A DNA stretch of 64,000 nucleotides from contig NZ_CP080598.1 in NCBI RefSeq assembly GCF_019598945.1, positions 868,001-932,000 of the forward strand, read 5' to 3'. How positions within the stretch are numbered: the first letter of the stretch is position 1; every line of letters starts with the position of its first letter. This document shows positions 43,462 through 54,300 of the stretch, piece after piece. Made by a program: the position numbers and the translations under genes. The notes beneath the pieces were generated by a model that had not been told where the DNA came from, did no database searches, and was given only the letters and a program-made list of their open reading frames with translations. This DNA comes from Sphaerospermopsis torques-reginae ITEP-024 (GTDB lineage Bacteria; Cyanobacteriota; Cyanobacteriia; Cyanobacteriales; Nostocaceae).

Positions 43462-43544
43462 CCAGTTTTCAAACCTCTCCTTTCTAGGATAGAAAATAAA
43501 AAATTGCCTATTTCCTCTTCTACTCCTGACTCCTGCTATAACTG

Positions 43545-44201
43545 TCATAATTTATCAACTGTTACAAATTCATAGCCTTTTTGTAATAGTTGGGGAATCA
43601 AAATTTTGATAGTTTCTGCTACATCTTGTCCACCACAAACTCCATCATGTAATACTATTAATGATCCATTTTGGACTTGTTTTAAAACTCGGTTAACAAC
43701 AATAGAAATACCAGGACGCACCCAGTCTTCTGGAACAACACTCCACATTACTGGTCTATAATTCCACTGTTGAAATAATTGTAATGTTTTGGGTGTGAAA
43801 AAACCGTTAGGGGGACGTACATCTCTCAGTTGTTGCGGTTGTAATTCACAAGCATTATAAATTGCAATTTGGGTTTTTTCTAAACTCTGTTTCAGTTGAA
43901 TTTCTGACAGGGTGGGAAATGAATGATGTTCGTAACCATGTAACCCTATCCAATGTCCTCTATCTTTAACAGCTTTAGCAATATCGGGTGAACGGTTAAC
44001 ACAAGCACCTAACCAAAAAAAACTAGCTGTAATGTTGTAATGTTCTAAAACTTTCAATACTTGAGGTGTGTATTGAGGATGGGGTCCATCATCAAAAGTA
44101 AGTGCGATATTTTTACTATTACTATCTCCACACCAAAGACAGTGGGGAAAAGTCGGTTGAAGTATGCGGTAAACTATCGGAAATAGAGGTGCAAATTGCA
44201 T
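43545..44201 (-). CDS. Polysaccharide deacetylase family protein
   Basis: This 218-residue NodB-homology protein (carbohydrate esterase 4 fold) has the catalytic/metal motif 1 ALTFDDGPHP, motif 2 HGYEHHSF with the H-x3-H-like histidines, and later blocks RPPNGFFTP and VLHDGVCGG. All metal-binding residues expected for an active deacetylase are visible. The substrate (peptidoglycan, chitin-like or other exopolysaccharide) is not determined. No classical signal peptide is seen; the N-terminal 20 residues are moderately hydrophobic. Confidence 0.9.
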   Translation of the reverse strand: MQFAPLFPIVYRILQPTFPHCLWCGDSNSKNIALTFDDGPHPQYTPQVLKVLEHYNITASFFWLGACVNRSPDIAKAVKDRGHWIGLHGYEHHSFPTLSEIQLKQSLEKTQIAIYNACELQPQQLRDVRPPNGFFTPKTLQLFQQWNYRPVMWSVVPEDWVRPGISIVVNRVLKQVQNGSLIVLHDGVCGGQDVAETIKILIPQLLQKGYEFVTVDKL

Positions 44202-44263
44202 AATTGATAATTGATAATTGATAATTCGTAATTAAGATTTAATTTTTTTCAATTATCATCATG

Positions 44264-44833
44264 TTAATTAGCCTTGCTAAACTTCCGATATTCCCAAGGA
44301 TCAACAAATTTTCTATCATTCCAAACTCCTAGCTTTTGCTGTTGTGCTTGTGCTTCTGCTTGTTGGATGATATCTTTACTGGGACACTTGCTTAAATAAG
44401 GACGATAAACTTTAGCTAAACCTTCTTCTAACAAAACTTGTTGGATAAAAGTACCATTTTTTAATCGCACTTCTGCAACTTTTCTACCATAGCGATCGCT
44501 TTCTATAATATCCAACTTCACGCGATCGCCTGACTGTTTCACCAATTCTTGTACCCGTATTTGTGCTTTTACTCCCCAATTAAATTGATTTATATCCCGA
44601 ACCCGCCTACTATTTTTTTCTTTGTTGGTGTGAGGTATTTCTGGTGCATCCACACAAGCAAATCTAACTGTAAATTTTTGATCATCTGCACCTCTTAACA
44701 CCAATGTATCACCATCACTTACCCTTTCTACAACTTCACCAGAGCCAGCAAATAGAATATTACATCCCATCAAACTCACAACAATGAGAACTGCACTTAA
44801 AGCAATGATAATTTTTTTAATTAATTTATTCAT
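44264..44833 (-). CDS. Thermonuclease-family (SNase-like) lipoprotein
   Basis: An N-terminal lipoprotein signal (IIIALSAVLIVVSLMGC) precedes a staphylococcal-nuclease fold. The catalytic and calcium residues are recognisable: VSDGDTLVL, RFACVDAPEIPH, the arginine/glutamate in YGRKVAEVRL, and the closing EEGLAKVYRPY. The enzyme should be exported and membrane-anchored. I chose ATG 44833 because GGTGAGAG lies just upstream; an in-frame TTG at 44845 is weaker. It is followed by the deacetylase on the same strand, 63 bases apart. Confidence 0.9.
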   Translation of the reverse strand: MNKLIKKIIIALSAVLIVVSLMGCNILFAGSGEVVERVSDGDTLVLRGADDQKFTVRFACVDAPEIPHTNKEKNSRRVRDINQFNWGVKAQIRVQELVKQSGDRVKLDIIESDRYGRKVAEVRLKNGTFIQQVLLEEGLAKVYRPYLSKCPSKDIIQQAEAQAQQQKLGVWNDRKFVDPWEYRKFSKAN

Positions 44834-44845
44834 TTCTCTCACCAA

Positions 44846-45250
44846 ACTATTCAGTTATCAGAATAAGGTAACAGGGAAAAGGTAATTAAAAAATTCTTGT
44901 CTTTTGCCTTTTGTCTCGTGCATAGCAATATTACTGATTTGGCAATCCCGGCTGTTAATGTATAAATTTGATACTAAATGAATCGTTGTGAGCAGATAGT
45001 TATCATCATAATTTTATATGGTTCAAATCAACGGTATTAGCAACTGCAATCTACGATTCAGCCACTAAATCATAACTTTCATATCAAGATAAGATTATGA
45101 AACCTATTCATCCCGCATTTCTCACAAACAATGCGATCGCAATCTATAGAATCCTTATAGAGAAGCGGTTTCGGGCATTTTTCATAGGGCTAATTTTTGA
45201 CACAGTGTGAAAACCCAGAATCCAGATGTTATAAGGGTTTGAGGATCTTG
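44846..45250. other. Intergenic region with no recognised gene
   Basis: About 400 bases of AT-rich sequence contain one HIP1 site (GCGATCGC near 45133) and no credible ORF, RNA or clear repeat. Confidence 0.5.
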
Positions 45251-45502
45251 GTGAGAAATCCGGGTCATCACCATCAGCGTCACGAGGCTGATCAAGAGTT
45301 TCAGGAATGCCTCACTCAGTTGGAAGATATCTTACAAGCAAACTGCTCTGAGAATCAAGTGATTTCTGAAGTTGCTCCTAGTAACACTACCAACGATAAC
45401 AACAGTGACGACACAGACAATATTGATTTAGCTGCTTTAGAAGATGCAGTTGCCGATATTGAAAAATATTTAGCACAAAAGGACAAAAAACCGAAAAATT
45501 AA
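45251..45502 (+). CDS. Hypothetical small acidic protein, 83 aa
   Basis: From GTG 45251 (GAGG six bases upstream) the protein begins MRNPGHHHQRHEADQ, a His-rich segment. A helix (EFQECLTQLEDILQ), an Asn/Asp/Thr-rich linker and a C-terminal helix (LAALEDAVADIEKYLAQK) follow. The frame is open further upstream to a TTG at 45197, but that lacks a ribosome site. The gene overlaps the convergent methyltransferase gene by four bases at their 3' ends. No family is recognised. Confidence 0.6.
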   Translation: MRNPGHHHQRHEADQEFQECLTQLEDILQANCSENQVISEVAPSNTTNDNNSDDTDNIDLAALEDAVADIEKYLAQKDKKPKN

Positions 45503-46290
45503 ATTGTTAACCTATGAGTTAATTGTCGCTGGGCTTCATATAACATTAAAGCTGCTGCGATCGCCACATTCAAGGATTCTACTCCAGGACTAAGGGGAAT
45601 TTTAACTTGAGTATCTGCCATTGCGGCTAAATCATCTGACAAACCAGCACCTTCATTTCCCAGTAAAATTAAACTCGGTTTTTGCCAATCTACCTCCCAA
45701 TAAGTTAAACTGGCAGTTGGTAAAGTAGCAATTACCTGCATTCCCCCTTGCTGGCATTGTTGGACTGTTGCTTTTAAATCTTCACTTACTGCCTTATTTA
45801 AGCGAAACCACTGCCCCGCAGAAGCACGTAAAACTTTAGGGTTATCTAAATCAACACTATCATCACTCAACCATAAACCAGACGCACCCGCAGCGGCCGC
45901 AGTTCTAATGATCGTTCCCAAATTACCAGGATCTTGCAAAGTTTCCACAGCCAAAACTAACCCCCTCACAGGAACTTGGTTTTCCTGTTCACCCCGTTTT
46001 GCAGTCGCTACAACACCATCTGGTTGTACTGTGGTTGCCATCCCTGCTAAAACTTCTGTAATCACAATTTCTGCCCGTTTACACCGACTACAAGCCACCT
46101 CCCATAATTGAGGATGTGCTTGTTCCCATTGCGGAGTACAACACACAGTTTCTAAAGGATAGTTAACCGCACAAGCTTCTTCTAACAAGTGGGTCCCTTC
46201 CAATAAAAATAATTGTTGTTTATGCCTCTCTTTGGTAGAGTGCAACTTACGAATCTGCTTAACTAGGGGATTTTGTAAACTGGTCAACAC
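45499..46290 (-). CDS. TrmH/SpoU-family RNA 2'-O-methyltransferase
   Basis: The 263-residue SPOUT methyltransferase has an N-terminal substrate-binding part (LTSLQNPLVKQIRKLHSTKER, FLLEGTHLLEEA). The trefoil-knot motifs are VETLQDPGNLGTIIRTAAAAG (motif 1), LILLGNEGAGLSDD (motif 2) and IPLSPGVESLNVAIAAALMLYE (motif 3). These are the AdoMet-binding motifs of TrmH/RlmB-type enzymes. The target may be rRNA or tRNA. It is transcribed away from the neighbouring tRNA-Leu gene. Confidence 0.93.
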   Translation of the reverse strand: MLTSLQNPLVKQIRKLHSTKERHKQQLFLLEGTHLLEEACAVNYPLETVCCTPQWEQAHPQLWEVACSRCKRAEIVITEVLAGMATTVQPDGVVATAKRGEQENQVPVRGLVLAVETLQDPGNLGTIIRTAAAAGASGLWLSDDSVDLDNPKVLRASAGQWFRLNKAVSEDLKATVQQCQQGGMQVIATLPTASLTYWEVDWQKPSLILLGNEGAGLSDDLAAMADTQVKIPLSPGVESLNVAIAAALMLYEAQRQLTHRLTI

Positions 46291-46347
46291 GATTTTAGAT
46301 TTTAGATTTTGGATTTTAGATTAATCTAAAACCCAATATGTTGATAA

Positions 46348-46429
46348 TGCGGAACCCGGGACTTGAACCCGGAAGCCTTGCGGCACTAGAACCTGAATCT
46401 AGCGCGTCTGCCAATTCCGCCAGTTCCGC
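46348..46429 (-). tRNA. tRNA-Leu (anticodon CAG)
   Basis: On the minus strand the acceptor stem GCGGAAC pairs with GTTCCGC. The D-arm has TTGGCAGACGC, the anticodon stem CTAGA/TCTAG encloses TTCAGGT (anticodon CAG), a long variable arm GCCGCAAGGC marks class II, and the T-arm is CCGGG-TTCAAGT-CCCGG. The CCA end is not encoded. Confidence 0.96.
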
Positions 46430-46510
46430 TGGCATTTATTATTTTATCACCAATTTCCTATTATTGCGTAAATCTTGAAAATTGTCAATATAATTCTTTA
46501 TAGGGAATAG

Positions 46511-46563
46511 GTGACTGGGGACTGGGGAATGGGGACTGGGGAATGGGGACTGGGGACTGGGGA
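46511..46563. repeat. Heptamer array GGGGACT/GGGGAAT
   Basis: Alternating GGGGACT and GGGGAAT units lie upstream of murA, followed by CAATACT and CAATGCC arrays to about 46618. Confidence 0.85.
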
Positions 46564-46698
46564 AGATTAATAACTCAATACTCAATACTCAATGCCCAAT
46601 CCCCAATGCCCAATGCCCACAGAAAGAAAATGTAGACAAGTCAATTCTTTACTGTAGAATCGAAACCAACTTCAAACCTTTATTGTTACTTATTTTTT

Positions 46699-46713
46699 GG
46701 AGGTAGATTTATT
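46699..46713 (+). promoter_or_regulatory. Shine-Dalgarno and ATT start of murA
   Basis: GGAGG (46699-46703) is a near-perfect ribosome site, seven bases before an in-frame ATT (46711). The frame has no ATG, GTG or TTG between the upstream stop (46633) and TTG 46744, which lies 40 bases from the ribosome site. Confidence 0.6.
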
Positions 46714-48090
46714 AATTCTTCTAGCAGCTTACCAGATGGCAAGTTGTCACCTGAAGCAGACTCCTCAGTCTTGCAAATTTGTGGTGGACATTCTTTGCAA
46801 GGTCATGTAAGAATCAGCGGGGCAAAAAATTCAGCATTAGTGATCATGGCTGGAGCTTTGCTTTGTTCAGGAGATTGTCGGATTCGCAATGTCCCCTTAT
46901 TAGCGGATGTAGAACGCATGGGTCAAGTTTTATCCGCTTTAGGTTTGTCCTTGACCAGACAAGGGGATATTTTAGATATCAATGCCAAGGATATAACTAC
47001 ATCTAAAGCACCCTATGAATTAGTTACCCAACTGCGAGCCAGTTTTTTTGCGATCGGTCCAATTTTGGCGCGACTGGGTGTAGCACAAATGCCATTACCG
47101 GGGGGTTGTGCTATTGGTGCGAGACCAGTTGATTTGCACGTCCGAGGACTGCAAGCAATGGGGGCAGAGGTGCAAATTGAGCATGGTATTTGTAATGCCT
47201 ACGTTCCCGGTAGCAATAACAGATTGAAAGGAGCGAAAATTTACTTAGATACTCCCAGCGTTGGTGCAACCGAAACCTTAATGATGGCAGCTACCTTGGC
47301 TGATGGGGAAACCATTATTGAAAATGCAGCCAGAGAGCCAGAAGTGGTGGATTTAGCTAACTTCTGTAATTCAATGGGAGCAAAAATTCAAGGTGCAGGT
47401 ACAAGTACCATTACCATTGTTGGTGTGGAAAAATTACATTCTACCGACTATAGTATTATTCCTGATCGCATTGAAACAGGAACTTTTTTAGTCGCTGGCG
47501 CAATCACTCGTTCAGAACTGTTACTGTCTCCCGTAGCACCGGATCATTTAATTCCCGTCATTGCCAAGTTGCGGGATATTGGCATACCTATTATTGAGGA
47601 AGGTTCAGACTGTTTGCGAGTTTTACCAGCCGAAAAACTCAAAGCTACAGATATTGATACTTTACCCCATCCGGGATTTCCCACAGATATGCAAGCGCCA
47701 TTTATGGCATTGCTGACTTTAGCTGAAGGTGACAGTATCATTAACGAATCTGTGTTTGAAAATCGTCTGCGCCATGCTTCTGAGTTAAACCGCTTGGGGG
47801 CAGATATTCGCGTTAAAGGTAATACTGCCTTTGTTCGCGGCGTGCCAATGTTATCCGGCGCACCAGTCATAGGTACAGACTTACGAGCATCCGCAGCTTT
47901 AGTCATAGCTGGACTAGCAGCAGAAGGAAAAACCACTATTCAAGGACTAAAACACCTAGATCGTGGTTATGACAGATTAGATATGAAGTTACAGCAACTG
48001 GGAGCAAAAATTATTCGAGTCAATGAAGTATCGGCAGATGCTGAATTACATTCAAATAATCAAACTTCGTCAGCTTCTGCATCTATCTAG
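46711..48090 (+). CDS. murA: UDP-N-acetylglucosamine 1-carboxyvinyltransferase
   Basis: MurA transfers enolpyruvate from PEP to UDP-GlcNAc, the first committed step of peptidoglycan synthesis. The catalytic cysteine (fosfomycin target) is in [16 protein letters not shown], the substrate block HISGAKNSA-type appears as [19 protein letters not shown], and the C-terminal [18 protein letters not shown] is present. From ATT 46711 the protein is 459 residues; from TTG 46744 it would be 448. The ATT start is favoured by GGAGG seven bases upstream. ATT starts are rare and in infC and pcnB tie translation to initiation factor 3. Confidence 0.93.
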   Translation: MNSSSSLPDGKLSPEADSSVLQICGGHSLQGHVRISGAKNSALVIMAGALLCSGDCRIRNVPLLADVERMGQVLSALGLSLTRQGDILDINAKDITTSKAPYELVTQLRASFFAIGPILARLGVAQMPLPGGCAIGARPVDLHVRGLQAMGAEVQIEHGICNAYVPGSNNRLKGAKIYLDTPSVGATETLMMAATLADGETIIENAAREPEVVDLANFCNSMGAKIQGAGTSTITIVGVEKLHSTDYSIIPDRIETGTFLVAGAITRSELLLSPVAPDHLIPVIAKLRDIGIPIIEEGSDCLRVLPAEKLKATDIDTLPHPGFPTDMQAPFMALLTLAEGDSIINESVFENRLRHASELNRLGADIRVKGNTAFVRGVPMLSGAPVIGTDLRASAALVIAGLAAEGKTTIQGLKHLDRGYDRLDMKLQQLGAKIIRVNEVSADAELHSNNQTSSASASI

Positions 48091-48293
48091 GGTCTAGGAG
48101 TCAGGAGTCAGGAGGAGTCAGGAGTCAGAATATTTGAGCTATTCCTAAGCTAACGATTTTCTAGACAAAGCTATACTTATCAATTGACAATTGACAATTG
48201 TTTCATTCCAGGCTGAAAACTCCCCTTTCCAGGGTAAAAAAGCCAAAAATTCCGCTTGCTGTTAACTGATAGCTGAATGCTTACCCCAAAACA

Positions 48294-48323
48294 AAAATAC
48301 CCCCCATTTCTGGAGGGTATTTT
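48294..48323 (-). terminator. Terminator of psbA
   Basis: AAAATACCC (48294-48302) pairs with GGGTATTTT (48315-48323), with inner CC/GG pairing. Read on the minus strand it follows the psbA stop by 35 bases and ends in TATTTTTGTTTT. It may also terminate murA from the other side. Confidence 0.8.
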
Positions 48324-48358
48324 CTTATTTAACTAAGTTTATTAAAACCAGTTTCAGA

Positions 48359-49441
48359 TTAACCGTTGATTGCAGGAGCAGTCAAAGCAACGGGAGCAAC
48401 TTCACCAGCAGCTAAGTCTAAGGGGAAGTTGTGAGCGTTACGCTCGTGCATTACTTCCATACCTAAGTTAGCGCGGTTGATTACATCTGCCCAAGTACCG
48501 ATTACACGACCTTGAGAGTCAATGATGGATTGGTTGAAGTTGAAACCGTTCAAGTTGAACGCCATTGTGCTTACACCCAACGCTGTGAACCAGATACCAA
48601 CTACTGGCCAAGCAGCCAAGAAGAAGTGTAAGGAACGGCTGTTGTTGAATGAAGCGTATTGGAAAATCAAGCGACCGAAGTAACCGTGTGCTGCAACGAT
48701 GTTGTAGGTTTCTTCTTCTTGACCGAATTTGTAACCGTAGTTTTGAGATTCGGTTTCGGTTGTTTCACGAACCAAGGAAGATGTTACCAAAGAACCGTGC
48801 ATTGCTGAAAACAGTGAGCCACCGAATACACCAGCCACACCTAACATATGGAAGGGGTGCATCAAGATGTTGTGTTCTGCTTGGAACACGATCATGAAGT
48901 TGAATGTACCGGAGATACCTAAAGGCATACCATCGGAGAAAGAACCTTGACCGATGGGGTAGATCAAGAATACTGCGGTTGCTGCTGCCAAAGGTGCAGA
49001 GAAAGCTACACAGATCCAAGGACGCATACCCAAGCGGTAAGAAAGTTCCCATTCACGACCTAAGTAGCAAGCTACACCGATCAAGAAGTGGAAAATTACC
49101 AACTGGTAAGGACCACCGTTATACAACCACTCATCTAAGGAAGCTGCTTCCCAAATGGGGTAGAAGTGTAAACCGATAGCGTTAGAGGAAGGAACAACTG
49201 CACCAGAGATGATGTTGTTTCCGTAGATTAAAGAACCTGCAACGGGTTCACGGATGCCGTCGATGTCAACGGGAGGAGCAGCGATGAATGCGATGATGAA
49301 GCAAGTGGTTGCTGCTAACAAGGTGGGGATCATTAATACACCGAACCAGCCGATATATAGGCGGTTGTTGGTGCTGGTGATAAATTCACAAAAACGATCC
49401 CATACGTTGGCGCTTTGGCGCTGTTGAATGGTTGTGGTCAT
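48359..49441 (-). CDS. psbA: Photosystem II D1 protein, E130 (high-light type) form
   Basis: D1 binds most cofactors of the PSII reaction centre in the thylakoid. The 360-residue sequence is full length, with five transmembrane helices. The C-terminal 16-residue extension after NFPLDLA is removed by CtpA. Residue 130 is Glu ([13 protein letters not shown]), the D1:2-type form, which is usually induced in strong light, whereas the standard low-light form has Gln. His190 and His215 regions ([11 protein letters not shown] for the latter) and the QB loop are normal. It is a single gene in this window; other psbA copies are to be expected elsewhere in such genomes. Confidence 0.98.
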   Translation of the reverse strand: MTTTIQQRQSANVWDRFCEFITSTNNRLYIGWFGVLMIPTLLAATTCFIIAFIAAPPVDIDGIREPVAGSLIYGNNIISGAVVPSSNAIGLHFYPIWEAASLDEWLYNGGPYQLVIFHFLIGVACYLGREWELSYRLGMRPWICVAFSAPLAAATAVFLIYPIGQGSFSDGMPLGISGTFNFMIVFQAEHNILMHPFHMLGVAGVFGGSLFSAMHGSLVTSSLVRETTETESQNYGYKFGQEEETYNIVAAHGYFGRLIFQYASFNNSRSLHFFLAAWPVVGIWFTALGVSTMAFNLNGFNFNQSIIDSQGRVIGTWADVINRANLGMEVMHERNAHNFPLDLAAGEVAPVALTAPAING

Positions 49442-49500
49442 TTTATGAGTGCGATGTTTTCGTTATTTAAAAACACAGGTAATTTTTTCCTGATGCTATA

Positions 49501-49529
49501 AACTTAGCATAAGTTTACGAGTTTTGTAA
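49501..49529 (-). promoter_or_regulatory. Probable psbA promoter
   Basis: On the minus strand TTACAA (49524-49529) and TAAGTT (49501-49506) are 17 bases apart, about 60 bases before the ATG. The A/T-rich leader contains AGGA near 49491, far from the start, so the ribosome site is not obvious. Confidence 0.45.
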
Positions 49530-49741
49530 CATTGATTATTTTATTAAAATTTATAAAAGTAATAACTTTTACTTATTAAGTGTACAAAACTTGAGATTTG
49601 TTTAATTAGGGGATGCTGAATAAATGTAAAATCTAGATAAATCAATGGATTGAGGATGGTGAAAATTAAAATTGTGCAAGGTTTTAGGTACTGTGAGCCT
49701 AAAAAAGCTTGCCCTTTGTTAGTGTTTGCACTTGTAAGTCC

Positions 49742-51241
49742 CTAAAAATCAAAGTAAATATAAGGTAAACTGCCTTCAGGAGCTAGTAACCAAACGGCGT
49801 AGAAACATAAAGGTACAAAAACAAGTTTTATCGGCCAACTCAACTCTAATTTCATGCCTCGTTTAAAGCCATAAGCTATACTCATGACAACAGCGATCAA
49901 CACCAATGACCATGTTAGTTGGTGAGGAGTGCTGTTTAAGGCTTCGACATAGACTTTTTCAATAAACTGTGCATCCGCACTATGACCCCAAAGGTTTTGT
50001 ATAACTAAAGCAGAATCTTGGATGTTGGGGAGACGAAACCAGATCCAAGAGGTGAAAACCATCAACTGGGTTAACAACCAAGCGAAAATTATACCGACAG
50101 GGTTGTGCCAAAATAGGTAAAGAATTTTTGAGCGATCGCTCATAGCATCTGTGAGACGATGAACAGCTAAGGCCAAACCATGCAACGCACCCCACACTAC
50201 AAAACCCCACGCAGAACCATGCCAAATACCAGCTACTATCATCACGATAAATAAATTTAAGCAGGTACGCATCAAACCACGGCGAGAACCACCCAAAGGA
50301 AAGTATAGATAGTTACGTAACCAGTCACCCAAAGTTATATGCCAACGTCGCCAAAAACCGGCAATACTGGTACTGAAGTAAGGAGAATCGAAATTCTCTG
50401 GTAAAACTAAACCAAATAGTAAAGCAGTACCACGGGCAATATCTACATAACCGTTAAAATCTAAATATAATTGCAAGCCATAAGCAAAGGTAGCTAACCA
50501 TAAATCTGTGCTACCTGCTCTTGGTAAATTACCAAAACATAAATCTACAAAAATTCCCAAATTATCAGCTATAATACCTTTTTTAACAGCACCCCTAGCG
50601 ATTAACCATAAAGCTTCTGATAGTCTATCAATATTAGGCAATTTTAGAGTATTAAGTTGAACTGCTAAGTTATGGTAACGGGTAATTGGTCCAGAAATTA
50701 ATTTAGCAAAAAATAATTTATAGGCAGCGAATTTCAAAAATTGTTCAGTAGCCGGCGCACCACGATAAATATCTATTAAATAAGCAATACACTCAAAGGT
50801 AAAAAAGGAAATTCCCAAGGGTGTCACTAATTTAAATGGTGCATCTGGAGAATTTAAATTGATATCAAATATCCATTTAAATATGACAGGTAGATATTTA
50901 AAACCTAATAACAAACCAACATTTAAAATAATTCCAAACCATAAAATTTTCAGACGGTTAAGATTCCAATCAGATTGAGCAATTTGCCACTCTTCATTAG
51001 AAAGTTGCCAGTCTTGGAAATGTTTACCTGGTGAGGTATTTTTACCTATTTCCAAGCCTATACGAAAGTTAAGAAAAGTTAGTACCAACAGTAGAGGCAG
51101 GTATTGAATATTCCAAGATGAGTAGAATAGAATACTAGCTATAAGTATTGTCCATAATCTTAACTTTTGCTCGCTTACAGTCCAGTAAATCCCCAGGATA
51201 CTCAGCAAAAAAAGCGCGTAAAAAGGTGATATAAATTTCAT
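49742..51241 (-). CDS. MBOAT-family O-acyltransferase (AlgI-like)
   Basis: The 499-residue multi-helix protein has the MBOAT core: GISFFTFECIAYLIDIYRG, FPKLISGPITRY-like (KLISGPITRYHNL), DFNGYVDIARGTALLFG, FWRRWHITLGDWLRNYLYFPLGG and the catalytic His in VAGIWHGSAWGFVVWGALHG. AlgI-type MBOATs pass acetyl groups across the membrane to a periplasmic partner. That partner is probably the DUF1574 protein encoded just upstream (51340-54366), which ends in an SGNH-like domain. Together they are likely to O-acetylate an exported polysaccharide. Confidence 0.93.
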   Translation of the reverse strand: MKFISPFYALFLLSILGIYWTVSEQKLRLWTILIASILFYSSWNIQYLPLLLVLTFLNFRIGLEIGKNTSPGKHFQDWQLSNEEWQIAQSDWNLNRLKILWFGIILNVGLLLGFKYLPVIFKWIFDINLNSPDAPFKLVTPLGISFFTFECIAYLIDIYRGAPATEQFLKFAAYKLFFAKLISGPITRYHNLAVQLNTLKLPNIDRLSEALWLIARGAVKKGIIADNLGIFVDLCFGNLPRAGSTDLWLATFAYGLQLYLDFNGYVDIARGTALLFGLVLPENFDSPYFSTSIAGFWRRWHITLGDWLRNYLYFPLGGSRRGLMRTCLNLFIVMIVAGIWHGSAWGFVVWGALHGLALAVHRLTDAMSDRSKILYLFWHNPVGIIFAWLLTQLMVFTSWIWFRLPNIQDSALVIQNLWGHSADAQFIEKVYVEALNSTPHQLTWSLVLIAVVMSIAYGFKRGMKLELSWPIKLVFVPLCFYAVWLLAPEGSLPYIYFDF

Positions 51242-51249
51242 TTTTTGGT

Positions 51250-51335
51250 TATTATTTATTAGTTATTATTTATTAGTCATTAGTTATTATTTATTAGTCA
51301 TTAGTTATTATTTATTAGTCACCAATCACCAATCA
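51250..51335. repeat. TTATTAGTCATTAG-type array between two acetylation genes
   Basis: Repeats of TTAGTTATTATTTATTAGTCA followed by CACCAAT units fill the spacer between the DUF1574 and MBOAT genes. Confidence 0.8.
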
Positions 51336-51339
51336 CCAA

Positions 51340-54300
51340 TTATTTAAAACTCCAGGGTATCATCGGATCAATAGCCAACCTTTTAGAGACTTCATAAGCC
51401 CCATAGCGGTTGAGATGACTGGGGTCAGAAAAGTAGTCATGTGCTTTGAGCCAGATTTGGCTTAAATCGCGGTAGATAAAATTGCTATTAGTAGTGGAAA
51501 CATCTAACATATATTTTTGAAATTCCTGCTCATATTTTGACCGTGCTGGGTCTAAATAATCTCCTGTCAAGGGCATATTGACAAATACTAATGATATTTG
51601 TTTATCCTTGGTAAACTCTATCATTGATTTTAAGGATTCGTCTTGCTCACCTGCTAATTGAAAATCTTTATAGTCATTGTCATAAGCTCCAGCTACTCTG
51701 GGATGGTTTTGATAATATGTAGCAGGATTAAAACGAATAGATAAGGGCAAGAATCCATCAAAATCAACTGCTGCCTGGGAATTTTGATCCTGTGTATCGC
51801 TGGTCAATTCGGTTTTTGAGTTGACTTGCTGAGAGTTATTAATAACTGGTAAATAGTTAAGTTGTTTTTGCAATAAAGCCTTGATTTGTACCCGATTTTC
51901 ATAGCTGGCAGATATACCAACTAAAGCTTGATTTAAAAAATCATTAGCTGCTTGATAACTATTAAAATTTACTGATGTATCTTGAATTTGCTCATTTTTT
52001 TCTGAATTTTCTGCTTGATTGGATGAATGATTGTCGACAGGCTGTGTGGCTCTTTTCAATACTGCTTCATAGCCTTTGGAAGCAGCAATAGCATTAAAAG
52101 TGATATCTTCACGATCACTATTGAAAGCTCTAGAACCATCTGCCCAAATAATCATTTTTGGTAATTCCGAGGGTTGTAAAAGTCGACGAATGATAAATTC
52201 TACAACTTGGGCTGTAGCACCATTAACACCAAAATTAAATACGTCAACTTTGGGATAACCCTGAGCGGCCAAGGCTTGATAAAGGGCAACAGGATCAACT
52301 CCTCTCAAAGCACGAGAAGAACCGATAATTAGGACATCTGGTGGCTTTCCATCTGTTGCTAGACGCTGTTTATAAAGTGCGAATTGTTCATCTAATTGCC
52401 TAGTATTAAAACTGGGTAAATTTGATCTTGCGGCTAAGAGAATAGCAGTAGCATTGGCTTTTAGTTTTAATGGAGAGGCTGAGAGATTTGTTGATGGGGT
52501 ATCATCAGCTTGGGTAAATGCAGAAGCATTAAAAGCAGAATTACCAAACTGAGAATATGTTGCGTTGTTATTGCTGGTAAAAAATGTTGTTCTTTGACCT
52601 TGATTTTTTTCTGATGTTAAAGAGACCGGAGACTGTGAGGATGGTGATGTTAAAACACCAGTAACTTTGGGTGTATTTTGTCCAATCTTAGTAGTAACGT
52701 AACCTAACATCCAATCACTTTTGACTACGAGTATTAATCCCAAAGCTACCCAGATGAGACTTCCCCAGAGTCCTTGTTCATCGGGATTTTGCTCAGTTGA
52801 TTGGTTAGTTGCTGTAAACAGTTGGCTTGCTAAAAGTAACTTTCTGACTTGTTGATGAGCGGTTTCCAGCCAATCTTGTGTTACTTCAGTTACCAAGTTT
52901 TGAAATTCCTGAGTTGTTAAATCAGGACGCAAAATTGGCTCGTTGGTTTCCTTAGGCAGTAAATCACTGACATATTCTACCGTAGCTGCAAATTCGGGTG
53001 TAGCTTCTGGTACTAATCTGTGGCGATGTCCAAAATCAACCCCGTGATGCCAAACAGGTTCAGTATCACCGGCACGACGACCATAAACTCTCACACCAGT
53101 AACGCCGACAATACTGAGTTGACGAATAAATTGGGTGACTTTGCTGGCTACTTGCTGGCGTTTGGGACAATTGGGCGCATCACACATAATGTGTAGTAAA
53201 TCACCCTTAGGCAGTAAGAGGACGCGGATGCCGCCTGTTTTTAACCGCCAATCCATATCCTGATTTAACAGGCGTTCCAGTAGGAAAATGATTGCTGGTT
53301 CGTCTCCAGCAGTACCTAATTCTAGGGTGGGTGTTGCTAAAGCGGTATGTTGTGCAGCGGGTAAAGATAACCAGTCTACCCAAGCAGGTTGTTTATCTTC
53401 TGTTTTTTGTCCGTAGACAGCAGCGGCCAGAATACCTTGGGGGGCGATTTTTTCTAACTGAGAGATAATTAAAGGTAAACAAGCTTCCTTTTCTGGTGCA
53501 GGAGAATTTTTTAAAGGATCAACTGCTGGAGTACAAAAGATATGTAAGGTAAATTCTTTTAAAGAAGCTTGAACGGTAACTTGGAAATCTAATAAAACTT
53601 CAGTTAACAAACGAGCGATCGCTTGTATATCTCCCCAACGCGCCCATTCTTTGAGCATGGTTTCCGGTGGGGTTAAATCCACCCTTAACCGCCAATCTGG
53701 CTCACTTTCACCCCTAACTTGGGAGACAATAACAGCATCTTGATAACCTGCCAGCTTGAGATGTCGCAACTGTTGGGCTACTGGTTCAGCTAATAATGTA
53801 GCATCAGGACTATAAGTTGATTGGCAAAATATCCAGAGACGATTACCTGTTTTCTGGGATTTGGCTTTAGACTCGTAGGGTTTGCTTTTAACTTGTACTG
53901 CTACACCCAACTTACTCAAATTTTCACTCAGATAACGAGCGATCGCATCGGGGTTGCCTTGACGTGCCAAACTTTCATTAGAGACGATCAGCGCCCCACC
54001 AGGTAGTCTGGATTTTTTGGTTTCTAATAAAAGTGCTTGTTCTGCTTGCTCTAGATGTCGATCTAATTGATTTAAATAGACTCTATGACACCATTGAGGA
54101 CGATGTTCTCCTTTCTTTCGACCATAGACCAATACTTGGTATATTGAGGATTGTTCCTCATTTGTGAGACTATCTAAATCTGTTTGTCCAAGTGCTTGCA
54201 ACAAGTCATAGAGTGTGTGCCAACGTTTTGGACAATCTGTACCTTCACAAAGGATATGCAGGTCGTTTCCTAGCAACCGGACTTTCACCCCGAAAGTGCT

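Noticed and set aside
49611-49741. Possible insertion-sequence end between psbA and the MBOAT gene
   Set aside because: GGGGATGCTGAATAAATG resembles repeat ends, but no matching inverted partner was found.
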